This document shows, one piece after another, positions 56,118 to 64,000 of a stretch of 64,000 nt of DNA. The stretch is from Scalesia atractyloides (lineage: Eukaryota > Streptophyta > Magnoliopsida > Asterales > Asteraceae), in assembly GCA_947069175.1 (NCBI GenBank), contig CAMTDV010000018.1:43226869-43290868 (forward strand), read 5' to 3'. How positions within the stretch are numbered: position 1 is the first letter of the stretch; the number at the start of each line of letters is the position of its first letter. The notes beneath the pieces were generated by a model, which searched no databases, was not told the origin of the DNA, and saw only the letters and a program-made list of their open reading frames with translations. Made by a program: the position numbers and the translations under genes.

Positions 56118-57083
56118 TCACTTGAAATAAGCTTTGAGATGTATTGCATTCCAGGATCTTGGCAACATATCCCCTTCCATGGTCTTAAGTCGGTATGCTC
56201 CCTTTCCGGATTCTGATTCAATTTCATAAGGTCCTTCCCATTTTGGGGCTAACTTCCCATCGGCAGGATTGGTTGTATTCTGAAACGCTTTCCTCAAAAC
56301 CCAATCTCTAACTTGGAATCTCCTAGTCCTTAAATTCTTGTTGTATGACTTGGCTATCCTTTGTTGATATGCTGCCATCCTTAGCTTTGCTGCATCTCTT
56401 GTTTCGTCAACAGAATCCAATACTTGACATAAAGCTCTAGGATTTGCTTCAGGATCCCGTAGGCTTGATCTTGCCGTAGGTATCACCATTTCTGTTGAAA
56501 TCACTGCTTCTGCCCCGAACACCAAAGAAAATGGTGTCTGCCTAGTGGCACTATTCACGGTATTCCTATCAGCCCATAAGACAAATGGTAGTTCCTCTGC
56601 CCATTTTCCTTTTTTAGCACCTAGCCTTTTCTTCAAGTTATTGACAATTATCTTGTTGGAGGATTCTGCTTGTCCATTAGCCTGAGGATGTACCGGTGTC
56701 GACGTGATCATCTTGATTCCCCAAATTTTGCAAAAATTAGTAGTTCTTTTGCTGATGAATTGAGAGCCATTGTCACAAATTATCTCGGCCGGTATCCCGA
56801 ATCTTGTCAGGATATTCCTCTTGATGAAAGATAGCACTTCTTGATCCCTTACTTGGACAAAGGCTTCCGCTTCAACCCACTTGGAAAAAAAATCCGTCAT
56901 TGCCAGCATGAAAACCTTTCCTCCCGGAGCCTTAGGTAGTTTCCCCACTATATCCATTCCCCACTTCATAAATGGCCACGGGGATATGATGGGATATAAT
57001 GGTTCAGCAGGCTGATTTAGTATATTGCTGTGTCTTTGGCATGCATCACATTTTCGAGCATACTCCGCAGCATCCTTTCTCAT
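56118..57083 (-). CDS. Element G integrase (322 codons open)
   Basis: An uninterrupted frame from MRKDAAEYARKCDACQRH (Cys pair of the zinc domain) through the core with WGMDIVGKLPKAPGG, IICDNGSQFISK and GQAESSNKIIVNNLKKRLG, which supply the D, D, E residues, to the C-terminal WEGPYEIESESGKGAYRL and LKAYFK. No chromodomain, as expected for Tat. The His pair of the zinc domain lies upstream, beyond a stop or frameshift near 57090, so the enzyme as a whole is interrupted there. Confidence 0.85.
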   Translation of the reverse strand: MRKDAAEYARKCDACQRHSNILNQPAEPLYPIISPWPFMKWGMDIVGKLPKAPGGKVFMLAMTDFFSKWVEAEAFVQVRDQEVLSFIKRNILTRFGIPAEIICDNGSQFISKRTTNFCKIWGIKMITSTPVHPQANGQAESSNKIIVNNLKKRLGAKKGKWAEELPFVLWADRNTVNSATRQTPFSLVFGAEAVISTEMVIPTARSSLRDPEANPRALCQVLDSVDETRDAAKLRMAAYQQRIAKSYNKNLRTRRFQVRDWVLRKAFQNTTNPADGKLAPKWEGPYEIESESGKGAYRLKTMEGDMLPRSWNAIHLKAYFK

Positions 57084-57095
57084 AGTCGGCCAGTA

Positions 57096-57860
57096 TTATC
57101 CTGTTCTCAACACTTTTGAGAATAAAGATCTGCCCCCAGTATGGTTGCCACAATCTCCTTCATGTATATCCTGAAGTACCTCCTTGGTTTCAGGATCTTC
57201 CAAGCACCTTAGATATGGACCTGCAAGGGATTTCTTATACAAGACACCGTTTATAATAATAAAACGGGATACCTTCATTCTGAAAGCTTTGGGATTCTCA
57301 TCCTTTGGGATATATCCTTCTTCAAGGTACTTCACAATTGGAGTCATCCAGGATTCAGGATTTTCCTCAGGATATCCATCACCAGGATCCTGGATAGTTA
57401 CTACTTCCTTATCCTGAGACTTTAAAAGTTTCATAACGGGATACAGGATATGTAGTATTGGTATCTGAGTTCCTTCCGGTATCCTGACAGTAGATACTAA
57501 ATTTGCTAGAGCATCTACTTCAGCATTGTCTTCTCTTGGTACCTGTTCAAGTGTAAAATTTTCGAAATACCCTGCTAATTTCTTAACAATTTCAAGATAT
57601 TCAGCTAACTTTTCACCTTTGACTGCATAAGATCCATTAAAATGGTTAGTAATCAACAGGGAATCAACATACACCTGCAAACATTTAACATTCATATTCC
57701 TAGCCAATTCTAATCCTGCTATCAGAGCTTCATACTCAGCTTCATTATTGGTAGCAGGAAATTCGCATCTAATAGCATGTGGTAATATGTCCCCCTGTGG
57801 CGATTTTAGTAATATCCCTAATCCTACACCTCTTACATTAGATGCAGTATACTATACAAT
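57096..57860 (-). pseudogene. Element G second (archaeal/plant-type) RNase H
   Basis: It contains ATNNEAEYEALIAGLELARN (just upstream of the open frame), LQVYVDSLLITNHFNG, and PREDNAEVDALANL near the end. The first catalytic block, YTDGAS in relatives, reads YTASN here after a short deletion, so the first Asp is lost. It continues to the integrase N-terminal His region (HEGDCGNHTGGRSL). It sits between the gypsy RNase H and integrase as in Tat elements. Confidence 0.75.
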
Positions 57861-58584
57861 ATCCAAGATCCTAAATTCTCACCTAGTTGTTGTACTTCTA
57901 TATCAGCTTCATTTTGGCTGTCACTACTAAAATCAGCCACAAAGTCTGCTAAAGCCTCAGACTTTATAGCATTTCTAGGTTCATATACTAAATCGTATGC
58001 ACTTAGTTTTACGGACCATAGCCATCCTACCAGACATCTCAGGTTTCCTAAGTACATTTTTAACAGGATAATTGAATTTTAACATGTATCATATGTGTTT
58101 CAAAATAATGTCTAAGGTTGGTTGATGCCATGACTAGAGCTAATATTAATTTTTCTAAGTGTGAATATCTAGTTTCATCGTCTAACAAACTTTTACTAAC
58201 ATAATAAACATGATACTGCTGACCTTCATAACCTTTTACCAGGACAGCACTTACCGTGTTTCCTGATACCGCAAGGTATAGGGACAAGGGTTCACCATCC
58301 TCGGGCTTCATCAACAGGGGTGCACTTGAAAGATATTGCTTCAGTTCTTTTAGAGCAACTTCGTGCCTTTCTCCCCACTCAATTTTTTTGTTCTTCTTCA
58401 GGATATCGTAAAATTCCTTGCATTTTTCCGAGGATCTTGATATGAACCTATTTAACGCTGCTACCCGTCATGTTAATCTCTGCACATCCTTCATGTTGGA
58501 TGGTAATTTAAGATCTAGGATAGCTTTAATCTGTTCTGGGCTTGCTTCTATTCCCCTCTTGGTCACCATATATCCTAGAAATTT
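57861..58584 (-). pseudogene. Element G gypsy RNase H and RT connection
   Basis: It contains LYLAVSGNTVSAVLVKGYEGQ, VYYVSKSLLDDETRYSHLEK, then frame changes to YDLVYEPRNAIKSEALADFVADF. As usual in the Tat lineage the first catalytic Asp position is a non-acidic residue (LAVS), consistent with loss of activity after acquiring the second RNase H. Stops occur near 58060 and 58470. Confidence 0.75.
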
Positions 58585-59334
58585 TTATGCCCCCATTACG
58601 AAGTGACACTTAGCAGGATTCAACTTCATATTATACCGGTCCAGGATATTGAAAGCACATTCAAGATCCTGGAGATGATCCTCGGCTTTCTTGGATTTTA
58701 CCACCATATCGTCAAAATACACCTCCATTGTGTCCCCCAGTTTGTCTTTGAACATCATATTGACTAGCCTCTGGTATGTTGCACCTGCAGTTTTTAAACC
58801 AAAAGGCATAGCAGTATAACAGTATATACCTATGGGTGTCATGAATGTTGTATCTTCCTGATCAGATGGCTCCATTTGGATTTGCTGAAATCCTGAGGAT
58901 GCATCCATAAATGTCAGCATTTCATGACTGGCAGTTGCATCTACCATCGAATCAATATGAGGTAATGCGAACGGGTCTATAGGACAGGCTTTATTGAGGT
59001 CTGTGTAATCTACACAAACTCTCCACTTCCCATTCTTCTTTTAAACCACCACCACATTTGCTAGCCACTTAGGAAATTTAACTTCCCTAATCATCTTGGA
59101 CTTCAACAACCTTTCAACCTCCTCTTGTATAATCGCATTCCTTTCAGGAGCGAATTTCCTTCTCTTTTGTTGAATGGGCCTGAAATATTTGTCAATTCCA
59201 AGTTTATGAGTTATAATATCTTTTGATATACCTGTCATGTCTTCGTGTTTCCATGCAAACATGGACATCCTACATTTCAAAAAGTTAGTAAGCTGATTCT
59301 CAATATCCTGAGGGATATTGGTTCCTAAAAGCAT
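58585..59334 (-). pseudogene. Element G reverse transcriptase
   Basis: Two blocks in one frame separated by TAA at 59041-59043: 59334-59041 (GIDKYFRPIQQKRRKFAPER, EVERLLKSKMIREVKFPKWL) and 59040-58585 (MDASSGFQQIQMEPSDQED, MPFGLKTAGATYQRLV, YFDDMVVKSKKAEDHLQDL). A further stop after CHFVMGA precedes FLGYMVTKRGI. The catalytic YFDD is intact. Confidence 0.85.
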
Positions 59335-59537
59335 CGAGATATCTGGATTATCCTAATCCTGGATAACTTTCTTAACATCCTGCTCCAAAGTTTCCACAAT
59401 ATCCTGGGCTTGTATCTTTAATTACTATCCTGCTCTGGATTTTGTTAACGCCTTCATTGAAGAGGAGTAGCATTCCTTCGCCTCTTGTTTATCGTTTTCC
59501 ACTTTGACTACCCCCAAGGAGTAGGGATCTTAACACA
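59335..59537 (-). other. Linker between protease and RT in G
   Basis: A degraded stretch of about 200 bp with stops in all frames and several ATCCTG motifs; presumably the pol linker. Confidence 0.4.
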
Positions 59538-59939
59538 CTAATGATAGGTGGAAGGTACAGCTTTCATATCATGAATCCATGGCCTGCCCAATATAATATT
59601 GTAGCAGGATAATGAATCCATGACACAAAACCGTTGCATTGAATTCACTCCTTCAACGTATACAGGCAACTTTATCTCTCCAACAGTGTTCTTTGCTTCT
59701 CCACTGAATCCTACAAGCACAGTGGACTTTGAGGTAATCTTCATTTCTAGGATGTTCATCCTCTTCAGGGTCTCTAGTTGAATGATGTTAACCGAGCTGC
59801 CATTGTCCACTAATATCCTGCGTACAAAATGATTAGCAATATACAAAGTGATTACCAGACCATCATGATGAGGATCCTGAATGCTATCCCAGTTATCACT
59901 ATCAAATGTTATCACTTTGTCAGATGTAAGTGTTGACAT
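59538..59939 (-). pseudogene. Element G protease region
   Basis: MSTLTSDKVITFDSDNWDSI leads into GLVITLYIANHFVRRILVDNGSSVNII, with DNG in place of DTG as in other Tat proteases. It is followed by VGEIKLPVYVEGV, FCVMDSLSCYNIILGRPWIH. An open frame of 133 codons ends near the linker. Confidence 0.75.
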
Positions 59940-60498
59940 CCTCGTCGGCTTATTTCCTCTTTCTGCCTTACCCTCCTTGGCATGTCTCTTGGCCGCTGAG
60001 TATGAGGTTCCACATATATTGGATCCTCAGAATATGAAGTTAATTATCTTGGCGTCCGGAGGAGGTGATGCTGCTCGTTCAGGATCCTTTTCAGTATCCT
60101 GACCCTTATTCTTCTTCCTGCCGAGAAGATCTTTTAGGTGTGACCTTTGCTCAGCAAGTAGCTTATTTCCTTCCTCAAAGCTATGCAATCTTCTGTTACA
60201 TACCCAAAATCTTCATGGAAGGCACACCATTTAGACTTATCCTTCCAATCAGCCTTTTGTTGATTCTTCCTTGGCCATCTTGCTTTATCTCCTAAACCCT
60301 GCATGGCATACATTAGTTCAGAATATTAACAGAAAAACAATATTCTGACAACTCAGGATACTCCTCAGGATCTTCGTCCTGAACAGCATTCACTTTCTTG
60401 CTGTCATTCCTGCCATATGGCTTAGAGCGATATGGCTTGTACGAGGATTCTGACTTCCTGTTAGTTAATTCATATGTTGAGGATGGATTCATCCTCTC
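59940..60498 (-). pseudogene. Element G gag C-terminal region, decayed
   Basis: Broken reading: KWCAFHEDFGYVTEDC-like residues opposite 60200-60230 suggest the usual gag zinc-like segment with CAFH. Several frame changes. No complete knuckle could be assembled. Confidence 0.45.
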
Positions 60499-61760
60499 TT
60501 ACATTTTCTTGTCGTCTTCAAGCCTGATATATCTTAAAGCCCTGTTCCGAGCTTCATCCAAGTTTCTGCAAGGATTCATCACAAGATCCTGATAAAATTG
60601 GGAATCCTTTTGCAATCCCATCTTGAATGCTTGAACAGTTGTAGCAGCATCAAGGTGTGGGATATCCAAGGATTCCCTGCTGACTTTGTTCACATAATCC
60701 CATAAGGATTCTTGAGGTCCCTATGTTAACCTGTAGAGGTCACTTGTTAGTTTTTCAAAGCTTCTACTGCAAGAAAATTGACTGTTAAACAAATTAACCA
60801 AGTGAGCAAATGATGTAATTGAATGAGGTGAAACGCTTAAGAGCCACTTCAAGGTTGATCCTGTCAGAGTAGAGCCGAAGCCCTTGCAGAGGCATGCTTC
60901 TTTAAGATCCGGTGGAATAGGATTTACTTCCATCCTCTCCCTATATTGGGCAATATGCTCCTCAGGATCCGTCGTCCCATCATAAAGCTTCATGTTGGGG
61001 GTTTTGAATCTCTTCGGGATTTCAGCATCACAAATGTGACGAATGAAGCGGGATATTTTGTGACAATCCTGAGATACTTCCGGTATGGATTGCACTACCC
61101 AGGTACATTTGATATCATATCCTTTAGCTTTTGAAGCTCTCTGGAGAGTGCCGAAGTTACACTTGTATCCTGCGAAGATCCAATATTGTTAGTAGCAAGA
61201 GTATTAGCATTATTAGATAAACTACCAGTCTACTGATTCTGGCCATATCCTGGAGCGTATCCTAGGCCCCTCACAGTCGATATCCTGGCTGATGAGGGTA
61301 TCTCAGGAACATTGCTCTGGGAACGGCTTAGTACGACATTGCCCTGATTATCCTCAGTATACATCGCTGAACTAAAGTTCAGATTCCTGGGCTGCAGGGG
61401 AATGACAACATCCTCTGCAGGTCTCTTGGAGTTGGACTTCAAGAGTTGTATTTATCTCATTATCGCTTGGTTAGTTTCCTGCTGTTGCTTCATCTGATCC
61501 TGTATATTATCAAACAAAGCTAAAATTTCATCATTAGAAGCCATAATAGGAGTTCTCCCTGGGACACCAGATCTGTAGGCATTCTGAGCAGGCAGAGCGT
61601 CTCGGGATGGAGGTGGTGGAAGCACTGAACAGGTTGTAGCAGAGGTCGTAGCAGGTGTAGAGGAAGAGCTCATGTTTGATTTCGAAGCCATCGAAAACAG
61701 TAATGATTTTAACAAAGCTTTTAGTAGAAATAGCACCACTTGCCCCACGGTAGGCGCCAA
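60499..61760 (-). pseudogene. Element G gag
   Basis: A frame from 61760 covers the primer region, with the likely Met at MASKSNMSSSSTPATTS (61692), a low-complexity N-terminus, then frame changes near 61450 and 61230. The capsid core has YDGTTDPEEHIAQYRERMEV and FSCSRSFEKLTSDLYRLT, then TAG at 60721-60723 where CAG is expected, and continues GPQESLWDYVNKVSRESLD and QDLVMNPCRNLDEARNRALR. A recognisable retrotransposon gag domain with only point damage. Confidence 0.75.
61741..61759 (-). promoter_or_regulatory. Element G primer-binding site
   Basis: The minus strand reads TGGCGCCTACCGTGGGGCA, three bases after the LTR end; a TGGCGCC-type site of the Tat/Athila group, distinct from the iMet sites of the other elements. 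Confidence 0.8.
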
Positions 61761-61762
61761 AT

Positions 61763-62515
61763 TGTTTTGGTCAAAAATTACCGAAGTAATTAAGTGATCA
61801 AATTAGTTATGTGATGTATGTGATGTAGTGTGCTAGCAGTGTTTATGAAAAATGTGTTGGTTTGCTTGTTTGTAAAAACAGTTTTCAGGATACAGCTCAG
61901 GATATTAAGCTATAACAACAATCAAACAATGAGCGAAAATGTAAAGGTTGACAGGAGATGTACGAGGAAAGCCCTTGATCAATCTAGATCTCCGGCATAA
62001 AACCTCGGGAGCTGACAATCGCAGCTGCCTTGTTCTTCTTATTACTTCAAAACTCATGATACAGTGCAGGATAATTCCCAGATCGTTGCTAAGTGTTACA
62101 AAAGTTGCTAGTGAAGAGTGTTTGTGTGTAATTGCGAGAGAAAGTGTTAGAATTTGAAAGTAGTGAGTGTGAGTGTCGTGACCTATCGATCTGGTTATCT
62201 GGTATTTATAGTTACAAAGAAAAACAAACTCTCCTAAAATGGTGGGATGCCTTGGAATATTCGCTAGTGAACGTTATTGACCAGGTACTGCGGCTTCAAC
62301 GTCTTTCTTCTAACCATTTAGACCGAGTCTTCAGGTGAACGAGTCTTCGTGAACGTTGTGATCCTGCAGCTATGTCCTGCACGCGAATAATTAGTAATCA
62401 CCAGGATACTATCCCAGGATGTTACCAATATCCTAGTCTGGTATCCTGATCGTTAACAACTATAATTAAGTCAAGATATAATTCAGGATATGGGCTCAGA
62501 ATTTCTCCCATAATA
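61763..62515 (-). repeat. Element G 5' LTR
   Basis: It matches 51985-52727. On the minus strand the start may be TGTCTATTATGGGAG (62519), giving TG...CA; the other copy reads ACAATTATTATGGG there, so the first four bases are uncertain. TATAAATA lies at 62203-62210 on the minus strand. Confidence 0.9.
62203..62210 (-). promoter_or_regulatory. TATA box of G 5' LTR
   Basis: The minus strand reads TATAAATACC, about 310 bp into the LTR. Confidence 0.55.
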
Positions 62516-62559
62516 GACACTACCCACAAAACATGATCACATACCATAACTAGATACAC

Positions 62560-63880
62560 GGTGGAGGTGGGGGTTGAAGATGCGTGTATCACACCACGGA
62601 TATACGCAATCTCATCCTCAAGAGATCGGATGCGCTCCTCATGGGATGAAGGAGCAACATGATGTGGTGGAAGTGAAGGTATTGATGGAGATGGTGGTGC
62701 TGGTGCTGGTGGTCATAGAGGTGATGATATGGGTGGTGGTGGCTAGGATGAGGATGACGGAGAAGCACTCTGAGATGCTCTAAGAGTAGAAACCTGAGCA
62801 CTAAGCTCATGAAGACGTCTAAACAAAATACCGAGCTGTATCTCGGTGGATGTGACTCTGTACTCGGTGGTGGTGAGTGGCATGTGAATCGGGTGATACG
62901 AATCTGATGGGCTCATGCCCGGTGGTGGCTGAACAAGGGAATCAGTGAAATAGGGGGGAGGGTAAGTAACGATACTATGCATGAGTGGTGTGGGGTAAGA
63001 CAGGTCTCCAACAGTGGAAAGTAGAATAACAGGAGGATACTCAGTCATACCGTGTGGAACGTATGGCCCTGCAGCAAGCGGGTCCTCATAAGAATCGAGA
63101 ACGGTGTAACAGTAGTAGAAAATGACCCAACAAAAGGATAAGAAGGTAAGTGATCAACAGGCTGAGAAGTACTGCCCAGAGTAAAATGAGACGGTACAGA
63201 AAAGGGTGGGGCATCAGGTGATCAATGTGGTGTGTAACATCTCCCGATGAATGCAATGGTGGTACAGACTCAGATAGATGATCGGTAGGGAGTGTATCTG
63301 GTAAGATAGGATCAACATGTACAGGTAGGGTATCTGAAGATGGTGGTAAGACTGTATTGGGTGAAAGCATAGGCGATGGTGTCTCAGGTGTGGAAGGTGC
63401 AGAAGATGTGATGTCAACTACCGTGACCTCAGGCTGAGCTTCCTCTAACATGGTTATGTCGAAGTCCTCTCCGATGCCGAGGTTGTCATCAATATGGTCA
63501 ACATGAATAACAGGGATGATATCGTCATCATCATCGATAACAGGAGGAATGACGTGACCGTCCTCATCGATATCACCATCAAATGGACCTACCATGTTAA
63601 CATGTTCACCCTCAGGGTGACCATAAATAACCATATCATGAAAGTGTGGTACGGCTAGTACATCATCCTCTAAAGGGATATCTGCGTGAACAGACTCTAG
63701 GAGGGCGAAGGGCTGAAAGTCAATGTTCATCCATTCATCATTCGAGAGATCATCATCGGAGATGAAAATGACGGGTGGAACGGGGTCGTCTAGTGGTATG
63801 TAATCGGTGTCTGAGGTAAATCCCATAGAGTCGGTGTCGGAACTGGTATCGGAAGACGTGATCTTGGCAAAACAATTCAT
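62560..63880 (-). pseudogene. Element C pre-gag ORF, acidic with coiled-coil end
   Basis: It starts MNCFAKITSSDTSSDTDSM. The acidic first part (FQPFALLESVHADIPLEDD, HPEGEHVNMVGPFDGD) aligns with E's ORF (FQPFALPDVGEDIPFIDD, HPDGEHLVEP). It is open to about 63200, then frameshifts near 63200 and 63060 and stops at 62743 and nearby. Coiled-coil pieces QLGILFRRLHELSAQVSTLR and EERIRSLEDEIAYIRGVI close the ORF, as in E. G is inserted a few tens of bases past its end. Confidence 0.65.
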
Positions 63881-64000
63881 ACAACTTATATTTAAACAAT
63901 TATTACTTATATTAAATTTTTGGGCAATTGTATTTTGGTTTCATTGTAAGTTATCTCATATATTGTTTAGGATCAACCTAGTGTTATCGTGTCTTATCCT
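63881..64000. other. Element C leader at the window edge
   Basis: 120 bp, AT-rich, presumably between C's primer site and the pre-gag ORF. Nothing else is visible. Confidence 0.4.

Larger units (their letters stand above)
51985..62519 (-). mobile_element. Element G: Tat-type Ty3/gypsy with an antisense gene
   Basis: It has LTRs of about 745 bp, primer site TGGCGCC... at 61759-61741, gag, protease (DNGSS), RT (YFDDMVVKS), two RNase H domains and integrase without chromodomain, all minus strand. A plus-strand gene lies between integrase and the 3' LTR. Dual RNase H and the YFDD-type RT are marks of the Tat lineage (Ogre/Retand group). The two LTRs differ at few positions, so this is one of the younger insertions. 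Flanks GTAC (51981) and CTAC (62520) differ by one base. Confidence 0.85.
47961..64000 (-). mobile_element. Element C: Ty3/gypsy (Tekay-type), split by B and G, off the right edge
   Basis: On the minus strand: pre-gag ORF (63880 to about 62560), then G inserted, spacer (51984-51566), gag with intron position, zinc knuckles, protease, RT, RNase H, and integrase cut at 47961 by B. Its 5' LTR should lie right of the window and the rest of integrase plus 3' LTR left of it. The spacer and intron position match E, so C and E are one family. Confidence 0.8.

Noticed and set aside
62574..62783. Plus-strand Val/Met-rich ORF
   Set aside because: Antisense of the Pro/His-rich stretch in element C's pre-gag ORF.
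1..64000. Endogenous pararetrovirus (caulimovirid) sequence
   Set aside because: All RTs are adjacent to integrase and flanked by LTRs; no movement protein or coat protein motif was found.

Overview
This 64 kb window is plant nuclear DNA made almost entirely of transposable elements inserted into one another. I found no host gene, no tRNA or rRNA gene and no bacterial-type locus. The clade is a eudicot by element content. The Tekay-type Ty3/gypsy families with multi-kilobase LTRs, an acidic ORF ahead of gag and iMet-type primer sites would fit Asteraceae, but I cannot prove the family from sequence alone.

Nesting model, outermost first. Element C is a Ty3/gypsy on the minus strand: 47961-51984 plus 62520-64000, running off the right edge. 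It is cut in its 5' leader by element G, a Tat-type Ty3/gypsy on the minus strand (51985-62519). C is also cut inside integrase by element B, a minus-strand element with 3.4 kb LTRs and no recognisable genes (9068-10825, 17333-19534, 42185-47960). B's 3' LTR is cut by A' (an LTR of the A family, 7090-9067). A' is itself cut by A (minus strand, 1-7089, running off the left edge). B's interior holds D, a plus-strand copia-like element without pol (10826-17332). It also holds a minus-strand Helitron-like element whose two ends lie 22 kb apart (3' end at 19535, 5' end at 42184). That Helitron is split by F (plus-strand Ty3/gypsy, 31996-41516). F's 5' LTR is in turn split by E (plus-strand Ty3/gypsy, 21227-31995). 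A deletion at 21226/21227 removed the start of both F's and E's 5' LTRs.

Gene content. A, C, E and F carry the usual order gag - CCHC zinc knuckle - protease - reverse transcriptase - RNase H - integrase, and E and F end in a chromodomain-like segment. A, C and E also have a separate acidic or coiled-coil ORF upstream of gag. C, E and F are broken by stops and frameshifts. A is different: its zinc-knuckle-to-RNase H frame is open for about 770 codons to the window edge. G encodes gag, protease, RT, two RNase H domains and integrase on the minus strand. On the opposite strand between integrase and its 3' LTR it carries a spliced-looking gene of four exons with three short GT-AG introns and its own TATA box. 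E's gag contains a GT-AG intron whose removal restores the gag frame, and C has the same intron position with a decayed donor.

The signals that best merit a second look are the intron-bearing antisense gene in G, the conserved gag intron in E and C, the pre-gag ORF family, two arrays of short palindromes with about 35-41 bp period (A's LTR and D's leader), a paired hairpin that served as E's integration site in F's LTR, and extreme enrichment of the CAGGAT/ATCCTG hexamer throughout G.
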